A DNA stretch of 64,000 nt from UBA1444 sp964521625 (GCA_964521625.1 CAZFSM010000014.1:1-64000); one strand, 5' to 3'; positions 43,547 through 52,584 are shown, counted from the stretch's first letter. Numbers and translations are program-made. The notes: a model not told the origin generated them from the sequence alone.

Positions 43547-44434
43547 TCACAGCCACACCGCCATAAAATCATAGACTCCGCGTAAGCGGGGAAAATAGGC
43601 AACCCCGTTGTGTTGCAATAAAAACAAAGTTTTCAGCACCGCCCCAGTAAAAATTGCGGCAAAAATCCCCGCACAGGCAAGTCGCTGCACCAGCGGCCAA
43701 TTTGGCAACGTCGACTGGCGATTGCCGCGACCAAAACCCCTGCTCTCCACCGACAACGCCAGTGTTGCCGCCCGTCGCAACGAACGGGCCAGAATGGGAA
43801 ACAAAACATAAAATGCCGTATTAACCCAGCGCACCGGCGACACACTGCGCATTGGCTCAAAACCGCGCAACCGCTGCGCCGTAAACACGATGGCCGTTTC
43901 TTCGAATATGACCGGTAAAAAGCGCAGACTGGTGATCAGCATAAAGGCAATCTCAAACGGCATCCGCCAATGCAAAAAGCACTGCAACAGCTGACGCGGA
44001 TCGGTGGTCCAGCAGATGAGCAGGCCACAGGATAACATGATGCCGGAGCGCAGCGCCTGCACTGCCCCATGCTCCAGCCCTTCCCTGTAAATGAAAATTC
44101 CGCCCGTCCATTCGCCGATCCACGGCGCGGACGGCGATATCAGGCAGGCGATCATGGTCCGCGGTTCCTGGTTATAAAATAAGGCCTGACTGACCATCGT
44201 CCCCCAGATTCCCACGAGCAGAAATATCGTCAGCACCTGCCAGCGCTCCACAGAAGACCGGGCCAGGAAATGCAATCCCAATGAAGCCAAAAATAAAATA
44301 AAGAGCGGCCTCGGCCCGTCAAGGCCGACGGCAAACAGCATGACCGCAGTCAAAAGCACCAGTTTGGTTCGCACATCCAGCCGGTGAATCGGCGTATCAG
44401 CCGGCGTGGCTTGCCAAATCTGTCTGTTGTACAT
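43547..44434 (-). CDS. ecfT: ECF transporter transmembrane coupling protein EcfT
   Basis: 295 residues, about five to six membrane segments. DTPIHRLDVRTKLVLLTAVM is the usual N-terminus. The coupling helices carry FTAQRLRGFEPM and ALSVESRGFGRG, the Ala-Arg-Gly-type motifs that dock on the ATPases. GAGG precedes the ATG, which lies inside the end of the ATPase gene (38-base overlap). It links the fused ATPase to the substrate-capturing S-component encoded upstream. Confidence 0.9.
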   Translation of the reverse strand: MYNRQIWQATPADTPIHRLDVRTKLVLLTAVMLFAVGLDGPRPLFILFLASLGLHFLARSSVERWQVLTIFLLVGIWGTMVSQALFYNQEPRTMIACLISPSAPWIGEWTGGIFIYREGLEHGAVQALRSGIMLSCGLLICWTTDPRQLLQCFLHWRMPFEIAFMLITSLRFLPVIFEETAIVFTAQRLRGFEPMRSVSPVRWVNTAFYVLFPILARSLRRAATLALSVESRGFGRGNRQSTLPNWPLVQRLACAGIFAAIFTGAVLKTLFLLQHNGVAYFPRLRGVYDFMAVWL

Positions 44435-46088
44435 GCCGGACTACCTCCTCTACCCCGAGTGCGCAACCACCATATAGTCGCCGGGACAATAGCAGCGAAG
44501 TCGGCGGACGCAGTCCCGCTGTGTTTAGCATTGCATCCTGCGAAAACACCTCGCGCGGCGAAGCGTCGGCGACAACCCGTCCGCCTGTCATGACAATAAC
44601 CCGCTCCGCATAACGGGCAGCGACTTCGGTATCGTGGGTGCAGAGAATGACTGTGCCGCCGGTTTGCGTGAACTCTTGCAGCAACTCGACAATATCGTCG
44701 ATATGCCCCAAATCCTGGCCGGTCGTCGGCTCATCCAGCAGCATAATCTCCGGCTGGCAAGCCAGTAAGGAGGCGATCGCCACCCGCACCCGCTGCCCTT
44801 GACTGAGCGCCAGCGGAAAGCGGTCTTCCAGCCCGCCGAGGCCAATCCGTTCCAATAGCGGTCGCCAGCTGGCCAGGTTTTTGCCCCGTCCAAGCCCATG
44901 TTGCAAGCCAAACGAAATCTCCTGCTCGACTGTTGAATTAAACAACATCAGGTCAGGATTCTGCATGACCATCCCCACTCTGCGGTCCAGCGATTTCACG
45001 GTTTGTCCCAGCAGTTTTACCTGCCCTTTCTGGGTTTTCTGCAAGCCGCAGATATGGTTCAGCAAGGTTGATTTGCCTGCGCCATTGTTGCCCATCAACA
45101 CGACAAATTGACCGCGGGGGATTGTCAGGTTGATCCCGTCCAGGACGTTGCCTTTTTTTTGATCATACTGAAATTCAAGATCTTGCACCTCGATAACCGG
45201 CGCAGCAGGTTCCGCGAGGCATTGTTGAGCAATTGGCCGGGGCTGCGCGCTGCAACCCGGATACGCTTGGCTTATTTTCGCAAAGGCCGCATCCACTGTC
45301 GCGCTCTCCGAGGCCAGGCCCAGTCGGTGGCAAATATGAACCGTCTGCGGAATCCGCAGGCCCTGCCGCAAAAAAACATCCGGCTGGCAAAAAGCTTCCT
45401 GTTGCGTCCCTTGCCAGGCAATGCGCCCTTGTTCCATCACCATGACCTGCTTGCACATCGGCATGACTTCATGCAGCCTGTGTTCCACCACAATAATCGT
45501 GATTCCCAGCTCGGCATTCAGCTTTTGCAATACCTGCAGCAGTTCCATCGCGCCGCGCGGATCCATTTGACTGATCGGCTCGTCCAGTGCCAGCACCTGC
45601 GGTCGTATCGCCAGTACAGCAGCCAGCGCCAACCGTTGGCGTTCACCGCCGGACAATGCATGAACGCTGCCTTGTTCGCGACCGGCCAATCCCACCCATG
45701 CCAGGGTTTCCGCTACGCGCCGCCGGATTTCAGCCGGGTCCATCCCCATGTTTTCCAAAGCAAAGCCCACTTCGTCGGCAATTGAGGTCGAAAAAATCTG
45801 ATCATCCGGGTTCTGAAACATTAGTCCGACTGTCCGGCTCAAATCTGCGACTGAAGATTGCAGCGAATCGACGCCGTTCACCCGGATACTGCCCTGCAGC
45901 GCGCCGCTGATTTCGTGGGGGATCAGGCCGTTAAACGCTTTGAGCAAGGTGCTTTTGCCACAACCGGTCGGCCCGGTGCAAAGAATAAAATCGCCTGCAT
46001 TGATTTGCCAATTAATATCGATCAGGCTGGGAGTAGCGCTATTTTGATAGGTGAACGAAACATTGCGGCATTCTACGATCGTGCTCAT
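44397..46088 (-). CDS. Fused EcfA-EcfA ATPase of an ECF transporter
   Basis: 563 residues holding two ABC domains. First: Walker A GPTGCGKST, Q-loop MFQNPDDQIF, signature LSGGERQRLALAAVL, Walker B VLALDEPISQMD. Second: Walker A GNNGAGKST, Q-loop MQNPDLMLF, signature LSQGQRVRVAIASLL, Walker B IMLLDEPTTGQD. The QNPD Q-loops are characteristic of EcfA. Fusion of EcfA1 and EcfA2 is known in some group I systems. It lies three bases after the S-component gene. Confidence 0.93.
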   Translation of the reverse strand: MSTIVECRNVSFTYQNSATPSLIDINWQINAGDFILCTGPTGCGKSTLLKAFNGLIPHEISGALQGSIRVNGVDSLQSSVADLSRTVGLMFQNPDDQIFSTSIADEVGFALENMGMDPAEIRRRVAETLAWVGLAGREQGSVHALSGGERQRLALAAVLAIRPQVLALDEPISQMDPRGAMELLQVLQKLNAELGITIIVVEHRLHEVMPMCKQVMVMEQGRIAWQGTQQEAFCQPDVFLRQGLRIPQTVHICHRLGLASESATVDAAFAKISQAYPGCSAQPRPIAQQCLAEPAAPVIEVQDLEFQYDQKKGNVLDGINLTIPRGQFVVLMGNNGAGKSTLLNHICGLQKTQKGQVKLLGQTVKSLDRRVGMVMQNPDLMLFNSTVEQEISFGLQHGLGRGKNLASWRPLLERIGLGGLEDRFPLALSQGQRVRVAIASLLACQPEIMLLDEPTTGQDLGHIDDIVELLQEFTQTGGTVILCTHDTEVAARYAERVIVMTGGRVVADASPREVFSQDAMLNTAGLRPPTSLLLSRRLYGGCALGVEEVVRHVQQTDLASHAG

Positions 46089-46091
46089 GGC

Positions 46092-47783
46092 TCAATCACT
46101 CCCTACGCCGGAAAGACGGGCGCCCAGCAATGCGCCGCACGCCGCGCCGATCATCGTGTATAAGAACCCGTTGACAGCCATGACCATAAAGATATACCAA
46201 TCGGCAAAAAACAGTCGATACAACACTGCCATCCCCTGCATCGTAACAAACGTCGCTATGGTATCGGCCAAAGCGCAAGCCAGCGCCAATGCGGCCATTC
46301 TGCGCCAGGAAAACGGCTCCGGCTCATTGGATCGGGGCGTAGCTGTCGTAAAGCCGAAACCGGCTAACGCCAGTTCCAGTAAAAATGCATTGACCCCATA
46401 GGAAAGAAACACCAGCGGCGACATGTGACCAAACGCAAGCATGCCGAGCAGCAGGCGAATCGCCGCCATTAAACTCACCACGCCGTGCAGCGGGATCAGT
46501 GTCACCAGCGCGCCGGTCAGCATATACAACATGATGCCACTAAACATACCGCTGATCAGAAAACTAAACGGCCCCAAAAAGATGTGCAAAAAATCGTTCA
46601 GCAAGGTCGACGGCACATTGACGACCGCGAACGCGCAAGTGCCAAATAAGGCAATCGTGATCAGTCGCCGCGTCTTCATGCCGGCCAATACCTGCGGCAT
46701 TTTTCGGCTGATCAGCAGCAGAAACGCCAGCAGCATCGCCACGCCGGCTCCCAGCGTCAGCATGCCGCGCATATTTTTTTTGATGACCGTCAGCGGCAGT
46801 TCCTGCGACCAACTCTGCGTTTCGCCGTCCTCTACGGTCACCCGCAGCAGATAGCTGCCTTCCGTCAACTGGGTTTCATCGGCGTAAATCGGCAACAATA
46901 AGCGTTGACGCGGCTCACCGCTCAGCGCAACAAATGCGGTCAGTCGCTCCTGACCGGCAGCCATGGCCCCGGCGCCATCATGTTCCGAGTTGCTGCCAGG
47001 CGTATACAGGCCGGCGACTCTGCGCCGAATATTCTTGTCAATCAATTCGGCCTCCACCATCAGCAGTTTTTGCTGTCCGGCAGGATTGCTAAAGTCCAGA
47101 CCCATATGGGATACCGGGTGAATCGCTTCAATCTCCAAATTGGCCGTGCCTTTGCCGCGCAACACATTTTTATAGTAGTCGAGCGAACGGTCACGCAGAA
47201 CCAATGTATTGGCATTTTGTTTTTCGTCGCGCAAGCCGTCACGGTCAAGTGGCAATACCACCCGCTCCAGCACCGGTTTGGTCTTGGCCGAGACTCCGTC
47301 CGTGCGCGGCGCCACCTTTACCCGCACTTCCCGGCTGATTTCTCCGGCTGTAAGACGGGCCAAATAGACGCCTGCCGCAGCTTGCTCATCGACCGACACC
47401 GACAACAAATCAAACCACTGCCCATAGCCGCCGGCTAACTCCATCTCCCGCTGCATCAGCTGATTTGCCGAGCTGGCGCTTTGCAAGACGGTCCAGTGCT
47501 CCGGTTTGCCTTCCACCTGAAATCCCTGCGGCAGTTCCAGCCGCACGGTAACCCGCTGCGGCTCCGGTCCCGCGTTTTCAATATTAAACATGGCATGAAT
47601 CCGCTGCCCCGGTGCAACTGTCATTTGTCTGCCTGCCAACGAATAAGGAAGCTCCAGCGAAAGCTGAAGCCCTGCAGCAGCAAAAGTATGCGCCGGCAAT
47701 AGCAGGCATATCGCTAGTGCCGCCAGCAATAACCGGCGCACTATTACTAAAGTCGAACCCATTGATTCATCCCTTTCACTCAT
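46092..47783 (-). CDS. S-component-like membrane protein with a large extracytoplasmic domain
   Basis: 563 residues. Residues about 14-36 are a signal peptide or anchor (LLLAALAICLLLPAHTFAAA). Residues 37-335 form a beta-rich outside domain with PGQRIHAMFNIENAGPEPQR, typical of NEW3/Ig-like folds, and GSYLLRVTVEDGET. A membrane segment near 340-360 follows, then about six more to the end (TIALFGTCAFAVVNVP, FSFLISGMFSGIMLYMLTGA and others), like an ECF S-component of about 190 residues. S-components normally lack such a domain. The gene overlaps the tonB end and immediately precedes the ECF ATPases. Corrinoid binding is inferred from the riboswitch. Confidence 0.72.
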   Translation of the reverse strand: MSERDESMGSTLVIVRRLLLAALAICLLLPAHTFAAAGLQLSLELPYSLAGRQMTVAPGQRIHAMFNIENAGPEPQRVTVRLELPQGFQVEGKPEHWTVLQSASSANQLMQREMELAGGYGQWFDLLSVSVDEQAAAGVYLARLTAGEISREVRVKVAPRTDGVSAKTKPVLERVVLPLDRDGLRDEKQNANTLVLRDRSLDYYKNVLRGKGTANLEIEAIHPVSHMGLDFSNPAGQQKLLMVEAELIDKNIRRRVAGLYTPGSNSEHDGAGAMAAGQERLTAFVALSGEPRQRLLLPIYADETQLTEGSYLLRVTVEDGETQSWSQELPLTVIKKNMRGMLTLGAGVAMLLAFLLLISRKMPQVLAGMKTRRLITIALFGTCAFAVVNVPSTLLNDFLHIFLGPFSFLISGMFSGIMLYMLTGALVTLIPLHGVVSLMAAIRLLLGMLAFGHMSPLVFLSYGVNAFLLELALAGFGFTTATPRSNEPEPFSWRRMAALALACALADTIATFVTMQGMAVLYRLFFADWYIFMVMAVNGFLYTMIGAACGALLGARLSGVGSD

Positions 47784-48451
47784 TACCGCAAATCAAAGAC
47801 AACTGGCACAGTTGCCCAGGCCGCAACCGGACTGCCATTTTTCAGCGCTGGGCTGAATCGCCATGACCGAACGGCCCGCTGCGCCGTCTGGTCCAGTTCG
47901 GCGTAGCCCGAGCCGGCGACGATGCGTACATCTTCAACCCGTCCGTCTGTATTGACCAAAATCTGAAGCTTCACAGTGCCTTCCCAGCCTTTAGCCCTTG
48001 CATTCTCAGGATAGTCCGGTCTGCCGCCGTCGACGATGCGCGGCCCGCGAGTCGTTCCTGTTCCTGTACCTGGGCCTGGCCCTACGCCGGTTCCTTTGCC
48101 GTTGCCATGTCCGCCGCCGGTTCCTCCGCCGCTACCTCCCATACTCGAACCACCTGAGACTGCGGCAACCGCTTGCGGGGCAACCTGATCGGAAAAACCA
48201 CTCGCTGGCGGCGGCTGTGACTGCGGCTGGTGCTTGACAGGATCGGGGGCGCGCTCCGGTTGTCCCCCGCCACCGGCAGGACCGTCCAGCGGCGCAAACA
48301 ATTCCGCCATGCTCACTTCTACATAAATCGGCTGACTCGATTGCATGACGTCCCAGTGCCAAAACAAACTAATCCCTGCAAACAGCCCGACATGCAGCAG
48401 CAGCGAACCGGCTATTGCGGCTCGCCACCGTTTGTTACCCCGCATTATCAA
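47783..48451 (-). CDS. tonB: TonB-family energy transducer
   Basis: 222 residues. The N-terminal membrane segment has the SLLLH (SxxxH) motif required for contact with ExbB/ExbD. A long Pro/Gly-rich linker (VGPGPGTGTGTTRGP and similar) spans the periplasm, and residues about 145-222 are the TonB C-terminal domain (PDYPENARAKGWEGTVKLQI, RAVRSWRFSPALKNG). It transfers proton-motive energy to the outer-membrane receptor. Its stop overlaps the S-component start and its start overlaps exbD by four bases. Confidence 0.93.
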   Translation of the reverse strand: MIMRGNKRWRAAIAGSLLLHVGLFAGISLFWHWDVMQSSQPIYVEVSMAELFAPLDGPAGGGGQPERAPDPVKHQPQSQPPPASGFSDQVAPQAVAAVSGGSSMGGSGGGTGGGHGNGKGTGVGPGPGTGTGTTRGPRIVDGGRPDYPENARAKGWEGTVKLQILVNTDGRVEDVRIVAGSGYAELDQTAQRAVRSWRFSPALKNGSPVAAWATVPVVFDLR

Positions 48452-48849
48452 CCCTTAGGGTCGACGGCCAGTGATATTTTACTGGCGCCGGCTCGTTTCA
48501 CGGCATCGATCACTTCTACGACCTTGCCGTGCTGCGAATCTTTATCCGCCTTAATAAAGATCAGCGGGCTGTTATGCGCTTTGGTCGCAACGGTTGCTGC
48601 CAGGTCGCCGAGCGATATCACTTTATCGCCCAAGGCAATCTGCCCCTGCCGGTTCACCAAGACGGTGATGTGTTCCGGCGGTTGCGGCGTCCCGCTGCTT
48701 GCCTGCGGCGGCGTAATATTGAACCCTGGATGGGCAACCAGAAAGGTTGTAGACATCATGAAGAAAATCAGCAGCAACATCATGACATCGACCATCGGCG
48801 TCATATCAACATGAACTGGCAGATGGTTCGAAGAACGCCTGGTTCGCAT
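48448..48849 (-). CDS. exbD: ExbD/TolR-family biopolymer transport protein
   Basis: 133 residues. VDMTPMVDVMMLLLIFFMMS near residue 14 contains the single membrane helix with the essential Asp, and the C-terminal domain has ITVLVNRQGQIALGDKVIS and IFIKADKDSQHGKVVEVIDA. It forms the proton-conducting motor with ExbB to drive TonB. It lies 17 bases after exbB. Confidence 0.95.
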   Translation of the reverse strand: MRTRRSSNHLPVHVDMTPMVDVMMLLLIFFMMSTTFLVAHPGFNITPPQASSGTPQPPEHITVLVNRQGQIALGDKVISLGDLAATVATKAHNSPLIFIKADKDSQHGKVVEVIDAVKRAGASKISLAVDPKG

Positions 48850-48866
48850 GCGAATCCCTCCTTCGT

Positions 48867-49460
48867 TTATACGCCGGCCCGGCGAACAATTTCGCCGACG
48901 CAGCCTTCGGTCCAGTGCAATAAACGCTCCACCCGGTTGCGAAAATGATTGTTGGCAATGATGCAGGGAATGGCTACAAGCAATCCACCGGCTGTATTGT
49001 ATAACGCTTCGGAAATACCGGCGGCAAGCATCTGCGGATTGCCGAGGCCAGTCATCGAAGCCGCTTGAAAGGTTTTGATCATTCCCAGCACCGTCCCCAA
49101 AAGACCGAGTAGCGGCGCTACGGTCGCAGCGGTCGTCAATATATACAAGTTGCTTTCAAACAGTGGGGTTTCGGCCCGAACAGCATCGTCGACTGCATTT
49201 TGACGAGCATCGCACTCACAAGCCGGGATCATCGCTGCTGCAGCCCACATCTTGCCGTAAACGCTCCGCCTCACCGACTCTTCCGCAAAGGTTGCCGCAA
49301 CATTGGCGCTCGGATCGGTCAACAGCGCCCTGATCCTGGCCGACTGCGAATCGGCCGATCGGTAATATAGCCAACGTTCGATGATGACTGCGCAAGCCAC
49401 CAGCGAACAGGCCATAATCGTGATGATGACCCAACCGCCTTTTTCAAGGATATCCAGCAT
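48867..49460 (-). CDS. exbB: ExbB/TolQ/MotA-family proton channel protein
   Basis: 197 residues with three membrane segments: WVIITIMACSLVACAVIIER near the start and the paired late helices containing TAATVAPLLGLLGTVLGMIK and ALYNTAGGLLVAIPCIIANN. The LLGLLGTVxGMI motif is diagnostic. With ExbD it harvests proton-motive force for TonB. It follows the receptor gene by 13 bases. Confidence 0.95.
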   Translation of the reverse strand: MLDILEKGGWVIITIMACSLVACAVIIERWLYYRSADSQSARIRALLTDPSANVAATFAEESVRRSVYGKMWAAAAMIPACECDARQNAVDDAVRAETPLFESNLYILTTAATVAPLLGLLGTVLGMIKTFQAASMTGLGNPQMLAAGISEALYNTAGGLLVAIPCIIANNHFRNRVERLLHWTEGCVGEIVRRAGV

Positions 49461-49473
49461 GTGTAAGCCCTCC

Positions 49474-51390
49474 CTAAAAACTCTGGCTCAGTTTCAAGTA
49501 AAATGCCCGTTCTGGTTGTAAATAGTGCGACGTGCCGTTTGACACCACATCCCGGCGGTCCAGCAGATTCTCCACCCGCAGTTGAAGCTGTGTATTCTTG
49601 GCCAGCTGATACTGCAGCACCAAATTGATCGGCAATGTCGGCTCCAATCCATCCTTGCGGCCTGCCAGATAATTTGCCGTCAAACTGCTCTGCCACTTAC
49701 CCGATCGATATGTCAAGCCGCCGTTCAATTGAAACTTGGCGAAGGTTGGCGTCCAGTCGCCGCCGTCACGACGCTCTTCCGGGTTATTGATGTTTGCTCC
49801 CAGATTGAACATCCAGCGTTTGTTTACACGGCGGTCGTAGGTGACTTCCAGACCAGTATTGCGAAAATCCGAATTATAAGGGCTATAAACATTGGTTGAC
49901 ACTTGTTCCCATTGGATATAGTTTGTAAATTCCATTCGATATAAGGCGATTTTCAACGAATCAGCAGTACCGATTTTTTTCCAACCCACCTCGTAAGTAT
50001 AGCCATATTCCGGTTTCAAATTGGGGTTGGCTGTTTTACGCCAGGTCGATCCATACATATCCGATAAATTGGGCATGCGAAAAGCTCTCCCGACGTTGAG
50101 ATACAACGACTGTTCCTTATTCAGGCTATGCAGCAACTGTAGCTGGGGATTGAATTCATTGTAATCATTCGCGCCGGCCTGTTGCCGGATGAATTCCTGC
50201 CGCGCCCCTACAATCAGATTAGTTTTTGCCGAAAGCGGATGGTTGACCTGGGCGAAAACAGAATAAAAATCTCGCTTCTTGAGCGACAAATAGGCTGATG
50301 AAGCATTTGTCTGGGCATAAAAACTTTCATCAGCACTGATAGCGTCGTTTTGCCACGACACTCCAGCCAGGTACTGGCCAAATTTTGTCTGCCAGCTGGC
50401 CTGGCTGTCCAGCCCCAAGGTGCCAAAATAGGTGGTATTATCACCGGATCGAACGCCAGCAGACGTATATTTGCGATACTGCCTGGCCGACCAGTTGCCG
50501 TATGCTTTGGTTAGCCAACTTCCATGCTTGATCTGCAAGGAAACTGAATTTTTGACATCTTTTTGCGCAATCCGCTCATCCAGTGTATTGCCGATTTCCT
50601 TCATCCGTTCCACATTGAATTCATCAGAATCATATTGGTGAGTCAACGTCATCGCATCATTAATTGCCCAGGCCCAGCGCAAAAAATTGCGTTCTTCGCC
50701 ACGAAACGCCGTATATTTTCGATTCAGGCCGTTGCTTGACCAAGGCTCGCTAATCGCCCCCATATCGCCCACCTTTTCATGGCTGGCGGTTATAGAAAAT
50801 TTGTCGGCCTGTAATGAAAGGTTTTGCCGATTAGTGCCAAAACTGCCTGTCTCCGCTTCAACACTATTTTTCACCTTTTTCTTCGTGACAATATTGATGA
50901 CCCCTCCCATCGCCGAAGAACCGTACAACGTCGAAGAAGCCCCTTTGATTATTTCCACCTTCTCAATATTGTCGGGAGGAATATGCTCCAGTGCATAATA
51001 ACCGGAAAGATTGGTCGGGATGCCATCCAGCAAAATCACCGTGCCGCGATCCATCCCTCTGATGACGATTTTTGCCGTCATCGACGAATATAGATGGCCC
51101 ATCGCCCCATATCCGTCATACGTCAGTCCGGTGGCAAACTTCAGCGCTTCCAGCAAATTTGACGCCCCAGTTTCTTTTATCTGCTCGCCAGTCAGTACTT
51201 GAACCGACGCCGCCGTTTTCAAGTCCTTCGACTCCCGCCGCATAGCCGTCACCACCACAGGATCGAAGTTATATTCCTGCTTCTCCTCTGCACTTGCCAG
51301 TCCCGGTATCCCCGCACAGAGAGCCCCTACGATTACGCCAGCCATCGTTCGCCTCGCCCAGTTACGAGCATATTTTTTGCTCAGTTTCAT
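49474..51390 (-). CDS. TonB-dependent outer-membrane receptor, probable corrinoid receptor (BtuB-like)
   Basis: About 638 residues. A signal peptide (ends near GLASAEE) precedes a TonB-box-like FDPVVVTAMR. The plug domain spans about residues 45-160 (LLEALKFATGLTYDG, IRGMDRGTVILLDGIP, VEIIKGASSTLYGSSAMGGV); the rest is a beta-barrel ending in RAFYLKLSQSF, with a terminal Phe. ATG 51390 follows GGGGAG. The cobalamin riboswitch just upstream makes a corrinoid the likely ligand; ligand residues themselves cannot be judged. It heads the operon, and its product shows the host is diderm. Confidence 0.92.
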   Translation of the reverse strand: MKLSKKYARNWARRTMAGVIVGALCAGIPGLASAEEKQEYNFDPVVVTAMRRESKDLKTAASVQVLTGEQIKETGASNLLEALKFATGLTYDGYGAMGHLYSSMTAKIVIRGMDRGTVILLDGIPTNLSGYYALEHIPPDNIEKVEIIKGASSTLYGSSAMGGVINIVTKKKVKNSVEAETGSFGTNRQNLSLQADKFSITASHEKVGDMGAISEPWSSNGLNRKYTAFRGEERNFLRWAWAINDAMTLTHQYDSDEFNVERMKEIGNTLDERIAQKDVKNSVSLQIKHGSWLTKAYGNWSARQYRKYTSAGVRSGDNTTYFGTLGLDSQASWQTKFGQYLAGVSWQNDAISADESFYAQTNASSAYLSLKKRDFYSVFAQVNHPLSAKTNLIVGARQEFIRQQAGANDYNEFNPQLQLLHSLNKEQSLYLNVGRAFRMPNLSDMYGSTWRKTANPNLKPEYGYTYEVGWKKIGTADSLKIALYRMEFTNYIQWEQVSTNVYSPYNSDFRNTGLEVTYDRRVNKRWMFNLGANINNPEERRDGGDWTPTFAKFQLNGGLTYRSGKWQSSLTANYLAGRKDGLEPTLPINLVLQYQLAKNTQLQLRVENLLDRRDVVSNGTSHYLQPERAFYLKLSQSF

Positions 51391-51469
51391 TTGCCACACT
51401 CCCCTAACCAAGTTTTTATACTGCCATCAGTGCAACCGCTCCTGTTGTCGGAACGGATTATTTTTATCT

Positions 51470-51529
51470 GGAGGCTCCCCTGCAAAAGAGCCTCCGGCTA
51501 ATGAATCCACGCCAAAAGCTAAAATGGCG
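51470..51529 (-). other. Two extra hairpins in the receptor-gene leader
   Basis: GGAGGCTC/GAGCCTCC (51470-51477 and 51488-51495) and CACGCC/GGCGTG (51509-51529 region) form stems between the terminator and the receptor start. Neither is followed by a T-run, so they are not ordinary terminators. They could influence ribosome access or mRNA stability. Confidence 0.4.
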
Positions 51530-51602
51530 TGAAATCCGGGGAACACAAAAAAAGAATAGCCCCCTGGAATGGAAGCTATTCTGGACAGCCGGCAACTTTT
51601 TG

Positions 51603-51634
51603 ATAAAAAATCCCGGCAAAAAAATTGCCGGGAA
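51603..51634 (-). terminator. Riboswitch expression-platform terminator
   Basis: On the minus strand CCCGGCAA and TTGCCGGG (51612-51619 and 51625-51632) enclose TTTTT and are followed by ATTTTTT. It lies about 60 bases after the cobalamin aptamer, so B12 binding would be expected to favour it and stop transcription of the receptor operon. Confidence 0.75.
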
Positions 51635-51690
51635 GAAGTTCAACACAGGAGCTGTGCAAAAATCCCCTCCCCATCGCGCGTGGGTAAAAA

Positions 51691-51872
51691 CGGTGATTGT
51701 CGAACAGGCAGTTCTCCTGGCTCTGGATCATAGCTCGCCCAAACCTTCCCAAGATTTTCATCCCAGTGGTATAAAATGGGTTTGCTCCCCAATACAGTGG
51801 CGGGACCGCGCCGGCATTACACCGGACTTCCCTATTAAGCCCTTGCGGGCACCTATCCCGGTATGAAATTGT
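51691..51872 (-). ncRNA. Cobalamin riboswitch
   Basis: Minus-strand aptamer with the diagnostic elements in order: GGTGCC, AGGGAAGTCCGGTG, the core GCCGGCGCGGTCCCGCCACT (about 51797-51816) and the B12 box AGCCAGGAGAACTGCCTG (51705-51722). It lies between a consensus promoter and a terminator upstream of the TonB-dependent receptor, so it should shut off the nine-kilobase operon when adenosyl- or related cobalamins are plentiful. Boundaries are approximate. Confidence 0.93.
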
Positions 51873-51897
51873 CAAACGAACTCGGATTACGGTTTGA

Positions 51898-51926
51898 ATA
51901 TTACCACAGAGATTTTAGCGTGTCAA
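51898..51926 (-). promoter_or_regulatory. Promoter of the riboswitch-controlled corrinoid operon
   Basis: On the minus strand a perfect TTGACA (51921-51926) is 17 bases from TAATAT (51898-51903). Transcription would start about 20 bases before the cobalamin aptamer. Confidence 0.78.
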
Positions 51927-51949
51927 ATGGATTATGACTACTTATGAAA

Positions 51950-52584
51950 TTACTGTTTCAAGCTCTGCAGCCACTTGGCGATCTCATCCTGTGAATTTTT
52001 TACGTCTTTCCCCCATAGGGCAAGTCCCTCAAGTATGGTCGCCTGTGACGCCAGTTTGGCAATATCGTTGGCGCTGCGGCCCAGTCCGCTTCCCGCATGG
52101 GTGATAAACGGCACAACAGTCTTACCGGACAAATCATGCTCCGACAAAAAAGTCATGACTGGCGGTGCGATGGTGTTCCTCCAGTTTGGGGAACCGACAA
52201 AAACAATATCATATTCTTTGATGTTGGTCACTTTTGCTTTGATCGGCGGCTTAAACCCAGACTCCAACTCTTGTTTTACCTGTTTTGTCACACGTTATGT
52301 TCAAAAGGATAGGGGGTAACAGTCTGGATCTCAAAAATATCGCCGCCCATGATCTTCTGGATTTACTCGGCCAGTTCACGGGTATTGCCGGAACGCGAAA
52401 AATAGGTCACTAATACTTTCTTGGTTTTAATCGGCGCTTGCGCCGCTTCAGCTTTTGGGGTCTGGGTTGGGGCTGGGCTGGCTTTTTCATTCTTCGTTTC
52501 CGCCTTGGTGCTGTTGCCGCCGCAAGCGGTGAGTAAAACGGCCATCAACAATGTCATGGCCAGGACCAAAACCTTCTTCACCAT
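51950..52584 (-). pseudogene. Flavodoxin-domain lipoprotein, broken by a stop and a frameshift
   Basis: The 5' part (from 52584) encodes a lipoprotein signal ending in LLTACGG, a spacer and the flavodoxin start KKVLVTYFSRSGNTRELAE, then an in-frame TAA (52363-52365). The same frame continues through IQKIMGGDIFEIQTVTPYPF, then is lost at about 52288-52292, where one base seems to be missing (N-V followed by a shift). The rest resumes in another frame as KQVKQELESGFKPPIKAK and VFVGSPNWRNTIAPPV down to 51950. Both lesions fall in conserved sequence, so this is a decaying gene rather than two real ones. Confidence 0.85.

Noticed and set aside
51464..51646. Minus-strand open frame of 60 codons in the receptor leader
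   Set aside because: It runs through the riboswitch terminator and hairpins, has no ribosome site and a biased Phe/Arg composition; it is a by-product of structured leader sequence.
51691..51872. Cobalt (CbiMNQO) transport as the role of the riboswitch operon
   Set aside because: No CbiM-type N-terminal His motif or CbiN is seen, and a TonB-dependent receptor with TonB-ExbBD points to a large ligand; cobalt remains possible but less likely.
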